Shown here piece by piece: positions 9,319-16,743 of a stretch of DNA of 64,000 nucleotides. The notes below the pieces were generated by a model, which was given only the letters and a program-made list of their open reading frames with translations, made no database searches and was not told the DNA's origin. A program made the position numbers and the translations under genes. This stretch comes from JADLCX01 sp964630785. GTDB taxonomy: Bacteria > Planctomycetota > Phycisphaerae > Phycisphaerales > UBA1924. Positions within the stretch are counted from its first letter, which is position 1. The number at the start of each line of letters is the position of its first letter. Location of the stretch: positions 18,436-82,435 of the forward strand of contig CAZVZG010000021.1 in assembly GCA_964630785.1 (NCBI GenBank), read 5' to 3'.

Positions 9319-9756
9319 GTCGCTTCGCTCGCCGTGTGGAACATCGGACGGATCAAGAGCTTATGAACGTCGTCGCACGCCTCGCCGAAAATCGCTGGAA
9401 TCAAGCCTTGACCCGGCGTGGCGAAGTTGTACGCTGATGTTCAAGGTCCGCCCATGGATCGGGCGTAGGTCTCTCAACCTGACCGACAAGTCGATGTGTT
9501 CCCCGGGTCTATCACGGACCGGGCTCAACGCTTGTTCGCCGCGATGCGGCCTACGGGCATGGGTTCGGTCACGGGGCGGGCTCGGTTCGGCCGCGAGTTT
9601 CGTCGTTGGCGTCCGATGTTCGGACGCGCTGCTCTCGGTCCGGAAAACCAGATCGCGCAGCCCGGTGGATCACCGGGCGGCCCCGCACGCTCTCAGGCGG
9701 GGTCCGGACGCGCCGATCGTGTGTGTCACAAGGACGTGCGGAAAGTCGTGCTGCTC
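9319..9756 (+). other. 438-base leader/intergenic region before the PEP-CTERM gene
   Basis: No convincing gene is present. It contains a promoter-like pair near 9408-9435 and, close to the next gene, two GC hairpins: arms 9660-9667 with 9671-9678 (perfect 8 bp, loop GAT) and 9681-9686 with 9697-9702. If the promoter is real, the PEP-CTERM gene has a structured leader of over 300 bases. Confidence 0.4.
9408..9435 (+). promoter_or_regulatory. Candidate sigma-70-type promoter
   Basis: TTGACC at 9408-9413 and TACGCT at 9430-9435 are separated by 16 bases. The same TACGCT hexamer occurs immediately before dut and ruvA, which supports its use as a -10 element here. It would drive the PEP-CTERM gene. 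Confidence 0.35.
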
Positions 9757-10575
9757 ATGCTGATCGGAAAGGGCCGTCGGTTGGTGCTCGGGGCGGGTGT
9801 GGCGACGCTGGTGGTGACCGGCGCGGCCCAAGCGACCCTGTTCACGTGGAACTTCACCGCGGGGCAGCCCCAGCCCCCGGGCCACTACGTCCAGAGCGAC
9901 GCCGGAGGCGCGATCGATTCGATCACAGCCACGTTCAACGACGCGACCGAGCAGTTGACCTTCAACGTCAACTTCTCCGACCGTATCACCGACGGCTTTT
10001 ACATGGGCATGAACAACGGCTCGTTGCCGAACTCGCGCCCGGGACAAATCGCCCTGCTCTATTTCGATGCGGGCGACGTCTTCGACGGCGACGCCGGATC
10101 GAACGTGTTCATGACCGCTTACGGTTACAACGGCGCCAACGACGGCACCACCTTCCGCGACGGCGACAGCAGTGTGCCCGGCGACCAGCCGCCCGACCTG
10201 ATCCGCGGCATCACCGACACGTCGTGGATCAACTCGCTCACGGCGGCCGACGTGGTCCTGCCGGGCGGGATCAACGGTCGGCGCTTCACGTTCTCGATCG
10301 ACGCCGGCCCGATCAACTCGCACGTGCCGCTCTATCCCGACCTCGGCTCGCCCTGGTACGGCATCGGCTTCGACGGGTTGCTGGGCGTCTGGTACCACCC
10401 GTTCGACGTGTTCGACGTGACCTACAACGCCCAGGGCGGGATCAATACGTGGGGCTGGGGGCCGCAGGGGTGGCTCGACGGCGACCACTTTGACACCATC
10501 GTTCCCGCTCCCGGCGCGGCCGGGATCGGGCTGGCGGGCACCCTTCTGCTCGCTGCCCGTCGGCGCAGGCGTTGA
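9757..10575 (+). CDS. Secreted protein with PEP-CTERM-like sorting anchor
   Basis: A 272-residue exported protein: a basic N terminus (MLIGKGRR), hydrophobic signal segment and cleavage after ATA/AQA, then a Gly/Asp/Asn-rich beta-type domain (SITATFNDATEQLTFNVNFSD) and the C-terminal anchor VPAPGAAGIGLAGTLLLAARRRRR. That tail has the tripartite design of PEP-CTERM proteins (short Pro motif, hydrophobic helix, Arg cluster). The frame is open from 9496, but those upstream residues look non-coding; ATG 9757 or GTG 9748 starts the signal peptide, with AAGGA at 9730-9734. Function is unknown; the domain resembles secreted proteins that dress the cell surface. A strong hairpin follows. Confidence 0.78.
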   Translation: MLIGKGRRLVLGAGVATLVVTGAAQATLFTWNFTAGQPQPPGHYVQSDAGGAIDSITATFNDATEQLTFNVNFSDRITDGFYMGMNNGSLPNSRPGQIALLYFDAGDVFDGDAGSNVFMTAYGYNGANDGTTFRDGDSSVPGDQPPDLIRGITDTSWINSLTAADVVLPGGINGRRFTFSIDAGPINSHVPLYPDLGSPWYGIGFDGLLGVWYHPFDVFDVTYNAQGGINTWGWGPQGWLDGDHFDTIVPAPGAAGIGLAGTLLLAARRRRR

Positions 10576-10589
10576 TCGAGCAAAGAAAC

Positions 10590-10616
10590 GCGGGCGCCGG
10601 TTCGACCGGCGCCCGC
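10590..10616. terminator. Bidirectional hairpin terminator between converging genes
   Basis: An 11-bp perfect stem (arms 10590-10600 and 10606-10616) closes a TTCGA loop between the converging PEP-CTERM and TlpA genes. On the minus strand the stem is followed by TTTCTTTG, a fair U-tract, so it best serves the TlpA gene. Confidence 0.65.
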
Positions 10617-10668
10617 CGCTGAAGCTCTCTGTCAAACCCGCTGTCGGATCGGGCCCTGTGCCCGAGCG

Positions 10669-12105
10669 TCAGTGTCCGGCCTTGGCCTTCTTGTCGGCCA
10701 GGGCCTGCTCGATGGTTGCGCTGGGTTGGCCTTCGCCGCGGAGCTTGCTCTCGTCGGCGATGATGAGGCCCGTGTCGCCGTCCACCAGCCAGCACGCGGG
10801 GATGCCCTCAACGGCGTAGAGCTCCACAAGACTGCCGCGCCAGCCCTTGCCGTCGAAGATCTGCGGCCAGGCCATCTTCTTGTCCGCGGTCACGCTCTTG
10901 AGCTTGTCGAGGGCGTCCTTTTCGTCGAGGGAGACGCCGAGCACGTCGAAGCCCTGGGCGTGGAACTTGTCGTAAGCCGCGACGACGTGGGGAACCTCGC
11001 GCATGCACGGGCCGCACCAGGTCGCCCAGAAGTCGAGCATCACGATCTTGCCCTTGTAATCGTCGGGGAACTTCACCTTCTTGCCGTCGAGCAGCGTGGC
11101 CTCGAAGGCCGGGATCTTCTGGCCCGCGGAGAGGTCCGGCGGGGGCTTCACCTCGGCAACCGACTTGGACGACTTGTTGAGCTTGAAGCTCTTGCCGTCG
11201 GCGGTCATGTCGGCGATCTCGTAGGTCGTGCCGCCGATGTTGAACGGTTCACGGGCGTTGAACACCTCGCCGCGGCTGTCGATCTGGCCGTTGCCGTTGA
11301 CGTCAAGGATCAGGAGTGTCCCGGAAGCGAAGAGCGCCTCGGTGGGGTCCTTCTCCTGGTCGTCCGCGGGCGGGGCGGGGGCGTCGGCGTCCTTCTTCTC
11401 CGCGCCGGGGTCGGCCTTCTTCTCGGCGTCGGCGGCCGGGGCCGGCTTGACGCCGCGGAAGTCGCCCGTGGCCATCTCGTCGGTGATCATCGCCTTGATG
11501 GTCTTGTCACCGATGGGCAGGTCCGCGGTGAGCATGTAGTCGCGGAAGCAGACGAGGTACTTGGCGCCCGCGGCCCGTCGCTGGTCGTTCTTGTCGAAGC
11601 GGTACACGGCCATGTGCAGCAGTCGCGGCTCTTTGTCGGTGCCGAAGTTGAAGGCCGCGGTGCCGGAATAGGTCTTGAGCTCAGTGCCGTCGCCACCCGG
11701 CTCGGCGGTCTCCTTCCACTCGGGCGCGGGGTCGTTGGTGAGGTCGCCGTCGCGGTTCGTGTCGACGAAGAGCCGCTTGGGGCCGCCGTCGGGCTCGTCG
11801 AGGATGGCCGCGAACGCGGGGGCCTGCTCCGTGGTGGTCGTCGGCTTGGCCGGCTCACCGCCCGGCCCGCCGAGCCAGTGGAAGTGGCCGAAGCGGAAGA
11901 CGCCGTACTTGGGCGCCTTCAGGTCGGCCGGCTCCTTCTTGATGAGGTCGGGCTTGGTGTCGGTGAGTTCGACGCCGAGGGCCTGGAAGTATCCGATCTT
12001 CTCGTGTGCGCCGGGCGAGACAAGCGTGGTCGTGACCGGATGCGGCTCGTCCATCGAGCCGAGGGTGGTGGCGCAGAGAAGGACACCGAGCGCGACGGAC
12101 AGCAT
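10669..12105 (-). CDS. Envelope TlpA-type thioredoxin with two EF-hand-like loops
   Basis: A 478-residue exported thiol-disulfide protein. ATG 12105 has AGAGGT upstream and opens a signal segment (MLSVALGVLLCATTLGSM). The long N-terminal part has two calcium-loop-like motifs, DTNRDGDLTND and DVNGNGQIDSRGE, separated by an acidic Lys/Ala/Asp-rich linker. The last ~150 residues are a TlpA/AhpC-type thioredoxin with DFWATWCGPCMREVP and the helper segment VEGIPACWLVD. TlpA proteins reduce disulfides outside the cytoplasm; the N-terminal part may bind calcium or mediate docking (inference). The frame is open to 12177, but there is no signal peptide from there. Confidence 0.87.
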   Translation of the reverse strand: MLSVALGVLLCATTLGSMDEPHPVTTTLVSPGAHEKIGYFQALGVELTDTKPDLIKKEPADLKAPKYGVFRFGHFHWLGGPGGEPAKPTTTTEQAPAFAAILDEPDGGPKRLFVDTNRDGDLTNDPAPEWKETAEPGGDGTELKTYSGTAAFNFGTDKEPRLLHMAVYRFDKNDQRRAAGAKYLVCFRDYMLTADLPIGDKTIKAMITDEMATGDFRGVKPAPAADAEKKADPGAEKKDADAPAPPADDQEKDPTEALFASGTLLILDVNGNGQIDSRGEVFNAREPFNIGGTTYEIADMTADGKSFKLNKSSKSVAEVKPPPDLSAGQKIPAFEATLLDGKKVKFPDDYKGKIVMLDFWATWCGPCMREVPHVVAAYDKFHAQGFDVLGVSLDEKDALDKLKSVTADKKMAWPQIFDGKGWRGSLVELYAVEGIPACWLVDGDTGLIIADESKLRGEGQPSATIEQALADKKAKAGH

Positions 12106-12282
12106 GGGCGGGACCTCTGGGAGGAATGGATTGGAATGGGCACGCGTGCGGCCGCAGCGGTGGACGGCGGGGTCCACCCTTCACGGCGTCGCGGGATGTT
12201 AGGTATGACGGGACGGCAAGTCCCCTGCGGACCGCGACGGATCGGAGCGGGGGTAACGGGGCGCACTACGGACACGCGGACC

Positions 12283-13218
12283 ATGGCCCGACCGCCGCCG
12301 ACCTACGGTCGCCTCCGAACCATGCCCCTCGACCGCTTCGATTGCTACGAGCTGTGCGTCCAGTCGCCGCGTCACGTGGCGGCTTTCCTGCGCGGCGTGC
12401 ACGGGAACGAGCCCGTGGTGCTTCGCGAGGACTTCTGCGGCACGGCGGCGCTGTCGCGGTACTGGGTCCGCGACGCGATCAGGAAGGGCGAGCCGGGGCG
12501 GGCCGTGGCGATCGACCTCGACCGCGCCACTATGGAGAAAGCGGACCACCTCGCGCGCGCCGAGGGTGTGGCGGATCGCGTCCGCCTGGTGTGCGCCGAT
12601 GCCCTCGCGCCGAACACGCCCGGAATGGAAAGGGCGGAGGCGCAGCGCGACGCGGCTTGCGACGTCGTGTTCGTCGGCAACTTCTCGATCGGGTACATCC
12701 ACGGGCGGGCGCAACTGGTCGAATACTTGCGCCGGTGCAAAGCCCGGCTCGACCTTGGCCAGGGCGGGTTCGGCGGCGGGGTGTTCGCCTGCGACACCTA
12801 CGGCGGCGCGGGCGCGTTCAGGCTCGGCGGACTTTCCCGGCTCCACCCTTCGCGCGGGCGCGAGATGATCCGGTATCAATGGTCGCACGACGCCGCCGAT
12901 TCGCTGACGGGGATCGTCGAGAACAGTATCGGCTTCCGAATCGAGATCGACGGCGAGGTGGTGCGGGAGATGCCGCGCGCGTTCGTTTACCGCTGGAGGT
13001 TGTGGTCGATCCACGAGCTGCGCGAGGCGATGATGGAGGCGGGGTTCCGGGAGACGGCTGTGTACAAGGACGTGAACATCGCGCCGGGTCAGACACCCGA
13101 GCCCGTGCACGACGCTCGGGAACTCGGGGAGGACTGGATCGTGCTGGTGGTGGCGCGGGGGGGAGGGGGAGGGGGGGGTGAGACTTCCGGCTCACGCGGG
13201 GCGAGCAGAGGGCGATGA
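12283..13218 (+). CDS. SAM-dependent methyltransferase
   Basis: A class I methyltransferase of unknown substrate. VLREDFCGTAALSRYW is motif I, VAIDLDRATMEKA gives the acidic ribose-binding residue, and VVFVGNFSIGYIH matches motif IV. ATG 12283 or ATG 12322 are both possible starts; the much longer open frame upstream is the antisense shadow of the TlpA gene. The last ~20 residues are encoded by a G/A-only tract (13157-13178) giving polyglycine, and the TGA overlaps the cutC start as ATGA, so the two genes are translationally coupled. Slippage in the G tract would change both this C terminus and the coupling. Confidence 0.82.
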   Translation: MARPPPTYGRLRTMPLDRFDCYELCVQSPRHVAAFLRGVHGNEPVVLREDFCGTAALSRYWVRDAIRKGEPGRAVAIDLDRATMEKADHLARAEGVADRVRLVCADALAPNTPGMERAEAQRDAACDVVFVGNFSIGYIHGRAQLVEYLRRCKARLDLGQGGFGGGVFACDTYGGAGAFRLGGLSRLHPSRGREMIRYQWSHDAADSLTGIVENSIGFRIEIDGEVVREMPRAFVYRWRLWSIHELREAMMEAGFRETAVYKDVNIAPGQTPEPVHDARELGEDWIVLVVARGGGGGGGETSGSRGASRGR

Positions 13219-14000
13219 TGGAAACGCTTCTCGAGATCGCCGTGGATTCCGTGGCCGATGCGCTGGCCGCGGCGGGAGCCGGCGCGGACCGGATCGAGTT
13301 GTGCACGTCTCTGGATCAGGCCGGACTGTCTGCGTCGCCCGCGATGGTGCGGGCCGTCCGCGCCGAATCGCCCGTGCCGATCGCGGCGATGGTGCGGCCT
13401 GACTTGCACACCCCATCCCTTCCCGCCCGCGGGTGCGGATTTGTGCACGACGAGGCGTCGTGGCGAACACACCTGCGCGACGCGGAGACCCTCCTGGAGG
13501 TTGGCTCGGAAGCGATCGTGTTCGGCGCCCTGACGGCTGACGGCTTGATCGACTCGCGCCGGTGCGCCGAGATGGTGCGCCTGGCCCGTGCCCGACAAAC
13601 CGTCTTCCATCGGGCCTTCGATCTGTGCGAGGATGTCGGGGAGGCGATCGAACGCCTCGCGGACGCGGGGGTGACCCGTATCCTCAGCGCGGGGATGACG
13701 GCCGCCGAGACCTCGGGCACGCTCGGGCTGGGGCCGACGGTTACGGTCGCTAATGCACTCCCGGCGCGGCTCGCACGGCTGGCCGCGATCGGGAGGATGG
13801 CCGCGGGGAGGATCGAGCTCATCGGTTGCGGCGGCGTGCGCGCGCCCAACGCCGCCGAGTTCGTGACCCTGGCGGCCCTGAGCCGGGTGCACAGCGCCGC
13901 CAGGGTCGGTTCGCCCGCGATGTTTTCCGCCGATGAGGTCCGCCGATTGCGGTCCGCGCTGTCGGGCGCGGGACGCCGAACTCGTGGAGTCTCGACGTGA
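13215..14000 (+). CDS. cutC: CutC-family protein (copper homeostasis family)
   Basis: A 261-residue TIM-barrel protein of the CutC family. The opening LEIAVDSVADALAAAGAGADRIELC, the PIAAMVRP strand, the FHRAFD motif and RIELIGCGGV are characteristic. CutC was named for copper tolerance in E. coli, although the biochemical function of the family is still unsettled. The start overlaps the upstream methyltransferase stop by four bases (ATGA). Confidence 0.92.
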   Translation: MMETLLEIAVDSVADALAAAGAGADRIELCTSLDQAGLSASPAMVRAVRAESPVPIAAMVRPDLHTPSLPARGCGFVHDEASWRTHLRDAETLLEVGSEAIVFGALTADGLIDSRRCAEMVRLARARQTVFHRAFDLCEDVGEAIERLADAGVTRILSAGMTAAETSGTLGLGPTVTVANALPARLARLAAIGRMAAGRIELIGCGGVRAPNAAEFVTLAALSRVHSAARVGSPAMFSADEVRRLRSALSGAGRRTRGVST

Positions 14001-14056
14001 GCGACGGCCAGACCGGGCGACCCGATCAACGTCTTCGAGTCCGCGGGCCCGGGCCG

Positions 14057-14067
14057 TATAGTCGCCC
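14057..14067 (+). promoter_or_regulatory. -10-like element immediately before surE (leaderless start)
   Basis: TATAGT at 14057-14062 lies only five bases before ATG 14068. Transcription initiated from it would begin at or within a base or two of the start codon, and no Shine-Dalgarno is present. A convincing -35 is not seen. Confidence 0.4.
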
Positions 14068-14970
14068 ATGCGCATCCTGCTCACCAACGACGACGGCCTC
14101 TCGGCCCCGGGCATCGCGGCCATGCACGACGCCCTCATCGACGCCGACGGCTTCTTCGGCGGGCCGCTGGGCGGCGCGGGCGGCGTGTGCTACCCCATCG
14201 CCCCGCTCACGGTGCAGTCGGCCACCAGCCACGGGATCACGTTCCACTCGCCGATCATGGTCAAGCCGGTGTCCGTGAACGATCGCATGCACGGCATCGC
14301 CGTCGATGCCCGCCCCGCCGACTGCGTCAAGCTCGCCGTCGCCAGCCTGTGGCCGGAAAAGTTCGGCCGCGGCTCGCGCCCGGACATCCTGATCTCGGGC
14401 ATGAACGCCGGCACCAACGTCGGCATCAACGTGATCTATTCGGGCACCGTGGCCGCGGCCATCGAGGGCGCGTTCCTGGGCATCCCGTCGTTCGCCGTCA
14501 GCCTGCACATCGGCGGCCACGCGCACGGCGCGACCAACTTCAAGGTGGCCGCGCGCCACGCGCGGTGGGCGATCGAGCGGGTCCTCGCCGGCATCGCCCG
14601 CGAGCGCGCCGGTCAGGGCGCGGGTGGCAAGACGGCAACGCCCGCGCTCCCCGAGCCGCACTCGTGCCTGAGCCTGAACATCCCGATCACCGAGGGCCCG
14701 GACGACCAGTGCCCGCGCCCCGGCGAGTTTCCGCTGCGCGTCTGCCGCATGAACACGCACGGGCTGAACGACCGCTACGAACGTCGCGTCGCCCCGATGG
14801 GCGAAGTTTACTACTGGGCCGCGGGCCACGGGCTCGACTTCACCAGCACCGACGACCAATCCGACGTGCAACTGCTCTGGCAACGCTGCATCACCGTGAC
14901 GCCGCTGCGGTACGACCTGACCAAGAAGAGCACGCTGGAGCGGTGGCGAGGGCGCGCCGAAGGCGCATGA
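14068..14970 (+). CDS. surE: 5'/3'-nucleotidase SurE
   Basis: A metal-dependent nucleotide phosphatase that removes phosphate from nucleoside 5'- or 3'-monophosphates. The opening MRILLTNDDGLSAPGI carries the two adjacent metal-binding Asp residues (8-9), and SGMNAGTNVGINVIYSGTVAAA holds the conserved Asn and Ser-Gly-Thr-Val motif. The length of 300 is slightly above the usual ~250-270, with an Ala/Gly linker around residue 185-195. It has no ribosome site; a -10-like TATAGT five bases upstream suggests a leaderless message. Confidence 0.95.
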   Translation: MRILLTNDDGLSAPGIAAMHDALIDADGFFGGPLGGAGGVCYPIAPLTVQSATSHGITFHSPIMVKPVSVNDRMHGIAVDARPADCVKLAVASLWPEKFGRGSRPDILISGMNAGTNVGINVIYSGTVAAAIEGAFLGIPSFAVSLHIGGHAHGATNFKVAARHARWAIERVLAGIARERAGQGAGGKTATPALPEPHSCLSLNIPITEGPDDQCPRPGEFPLRVCRMNTHGLNDRYERRVAPMGEVYYWAAGHGLDFTSTDDQSDVQLLWQRCITVTPLRYDLTKKSTLERWRGRAEGA

Positions 14971-15004
14971 TGACCAGCCCAGCGGCATTGGCATCCAGCC
15001 AATG

Positions 15005-15025
15005 TCGGCCGCGCCCCGCGGCCGA
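15005..15025. terminator. GC hairpin between surE and the pseudopilin gene
   Basis: A perfect 9-bp stem (15005-15013 with 15017-15025, loop CCC), preceded by a second small hairpin built from ATTGGC and GCCAAT (about 14984-15004). They sit between two converging genes, the expected place for a terminator, but no U-tract follows. Confidence 0.45.
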
Positions 15026-15119
15026 GCCCGCGTCGAGCGCCCAAACTTCAACGTTTACGCAACGTGCGTGAGACGACACCCGACGCGTTTGCGTTCGCGT
15101 GTTCGCCCGTGGCCGAGCC

Positions 15120-15135
15120 GCAGAGCAAGCGTCGG
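15120..15135 (+). repeat. Left copy of 16-bp direct repeat bracketing the islet operon
   Basis: GCAGAGCAAGCGTCGG lies directly beyond the pseudopilin stop codon and recurs in the same orientation at 18108-18123, on the far side of the operon promoter. With one mismatch the match extends to 19 bases. It could be an insertion footprint, an attachment-like site, or a family-wide intergenic element. Confidence 0.5.
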
Positions 15136-15873
15136 CTATGGCAAATCCCGTCCCCGAAGACCGTCGGGTGTGTGCAGGGTCGGAACGCCCGAGTTGAGGA
15201 CTGAACCCGTCCAGTTGCCTTCACCGCTGAACACAGGCGGGGTGATCGTGCCAAACTCCTTGCGCACAGCGTGCCCATCCGAGAGCGCCATCACGCAGAA
15301 AGACGGCTCGCCGTCGCGGCTCGGCACGGGCCAGGGCTCCATCCGGGTGAGCAATGCCTTGTGGGACGGGAACGACACCTCGTGCGCCTTCGTGCCCCGC
15401 CATTGCAAGGGCCCGACCCGCGTCGCAAGGTTCCAGAACGCCGGGTCGGCGAGGAGAGCCGAGGTGTGCCAGAACGAGGTAAAGAAACCCTGACGGTCTC
15501 GCCGCGTCGAGGAGATGAACGATGGATCGCGCCACGACGTGCCGCCCAACGTTTCGGAGATCGCGAAGTTCCACGCCGCGATCGCGTCGAAGTATCGAAC
15601 CTCCATCGCCGCGCCATCGGCTCGCAGCACTGTGGCGGTCGCGCGTGGGTCGGTCACGATCGGCCAATAGTCGCGATAGTCGGACGTGTACACCATAAAC
15701 GCCGCGGCGTGGCCGGACAGCTTCGACATGTCCGAGGCGTCCTCTGCGTAGTTTCTGATCGGGCGCAGCGAGGGGGCGAGCAGCACAAGCAGGAGGGCGA
15801 CGATCGCCACCACGATGAGCATCTCGATGAGGGTCCATCCGGACCTCGACGCCCATTGCTCACGCAGCGTCAT
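15136..15873 (-). CDS. Pseudopilin-like protein with type IV prepilin leader
   Basis: A 245-residue protein with the prepilin signature SGWTLIEML: cleavage after Gly, a Glu at position +5 and then a ~20-residue hydrophobic helix. The rest is a soluble domain typical in size for planctomycete type II-secretion-like pseudopilins, with no recognisable enzyme motif. ATG 15873 overlaps the end of the MauE-like gene by 14 bases, so it is the last gene of a tightly coupled four-gene operon. It presumably needs prepilin peptidase and assembly proteins encoded elsewhere. Confidence 0.83.
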   Translation of the reverse strand: MTLREQWASRSGWTLIEMLIVVAIVALLLVLLAPSLRPIRNYAEDASDMSKLSGHAAAFMVYTSDYRDYWPIVTDPRATATVLRADGAAMEVRYFDAIAAWNFAISETLGGTSWRDPSFISSTRRDRQGFFTSFWHTSALLADPAFWNLATRVGPLQWRGTKAHEVSFPSHKALLTRMEPWPVPSRDGEPSFCVMALSDGHAVRKEFGTITPPVFSGEGNWTGSVLNSGVPTLHTPDGLRGRDLP

Positions 15874-16378
15874 TGGTGTCTCTTCTCCGCGCTGCGCGCG
15901 ATTGTCGCCTATCCACGACCAGCCCGGCAGTGAGCAGCACCAGCAGCACGGTGTTCCTGCCGATCACGAACTTCCACGATCGACGGGTGGTCTCGTATTC
16001 GAGCAACCGACCCAGACAAGAGCACTCCGGCGGCCCGACGAGAAGCCAATGCGCCGTGTACGCCGCGGTCAACACGACCATCAGCACCAGCCCAAGCCGC
16101 AGGGCGAGCGGGCGCGCGATCGACATCAGCCATAGCCCCGCCACAACGAGCTCGCACGCGGGCACAACGACCGCCAGCATTCCGCGAATTGATCGCGGCA
16201 CCAACTCCCACGATTCCAACGACTCGCGAAACGCGGGGAGGTCGGCCAGCTTCGCCAAGGCCGCAATCGCCAATAGTCCGAACACCGCATAGAGGCCAAT
16301 GCTGGAAGCACGAACCCATCGGACACGTTCGTGCTCCCAGCCCGAACCATCGGCGGCAGTGTGGTGGACAGCACTCAT
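15860..16378 (-). CDS. MauE/DoxX-like redox-associated membrane protein
   Basis: A membrane protein with about four to five hydrophobic helices. The segment ECSCLG followed by TRRSWKFVIGRNTVLLVLL matches the MauE family pattern (C-x-C-x-G, Trp, Arg-Asn, Leu-rich helix). MauE helps mature methylamine dehydrogenase, whose small subunit has many disulfides, and relatives act in thiol-disulfide chemistry. Here it sits between an 8-Cys secreted peptide and a pseudopilin, so it may oxidise or reduce that peptide (inference). ATG 16378 lies 14 bases after the peptide's stop; the alternative start at 16432 would overlap the upstream gene by 40 bases. Confidence 0.8.
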   Translation of the reverse strand: MSAVHHTAADGSGWEHERVRWVRASSIGLYAVFGLLAIAALAKLADLPAFRESLESWELVPRSIRGMLAVVVPACELVVAGLWLMSIARPLALRLGLVLMVVLTAAYTAHWLLVGPPECSCLGRLLEYETTRRSWKFVIGRNTVLLVLLTAGLVVDRRQSRAARRRDTNDAA

Positions 16379-16392
16379 GCCGTAATGACGAT

Positions 16393-16743
16393 TCAGTGCT
16401 GCTTGCAGCTGTTGCCAGACGTGCCATGGCATTGCTGCTTAAAAATACCGTAGACCGGAGGAGTGAAGGGCTTGCACTTCATGCCGACCACATGCTGGGC
16501 CTCATAGGCGCACACCTGTTCGTAGCGGTCCGACTTTTCGTAACCGCTGGTGCTGGTCGTGACGCTTCCGCAAACACCATCGATGCCATGATTGAGTACG
16601 GGACAGCCGTTGAGGAACGTCAACGAGCACGCCGTTGGCGCGGGGGCGATCTCGATAACGCAGGCCCCCGCCCCGATCGCCGCCATTCCCGAGGCGATGC
16701 AGGCGATCGCAAGCAAGGCACGATTCGACTTCACGCTGTTCAT
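16393..16743 (-). CDS. Small secreted Cys-rich protein (8 Cys in mature form)
   Basis: A 116-residue exported protein I cannot assign to a family. A signal peptide (MNSVKSNRALLAIACIASGMAAIGAGA) is followed by about 88 residues with eight Cys, enough for four disulfides, plus the conserved-looking NHGIDGVCG and a His-containing C terminus (QQCHGTSGNSCKQH). An AGGAG ribosome site precedes ATG 16743, and that ATG overlaps the TGA of the upstream gene (ATGA). Its placement next to a MauE-like redox membrane protein suggests that disulfide handling matters for it. It could also bind a metal or heme; there is no CxxCH motif. Confidence 0.72.
   Translation of the reverse strand: MNSVKSNRALLAIACIASGMAAIGAGACVIEIAPAPTACSLTFLNGCPVLNHGIDGVCGSVTTSTSGYEKSDRYEQVCAYEAQHVVGMKCKPFTPPVYGIFKQQCHGTSGNSCKQH

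Noticed and set aside
9437..9763. Open frame of 108 codons after the 9408 promoter
   Set aside because: No ribosome site, Arg/Ser/Cys-rich composition, and it runs into the PEP-CTERM signal region in another frame.
10672..12282. Long N-terminal extension of the methyltransferase frame
   Set aside because: This part is antisense to the TlpA gene and has no methyltransferase homology; the enzyme begins at 12283 or 12322.
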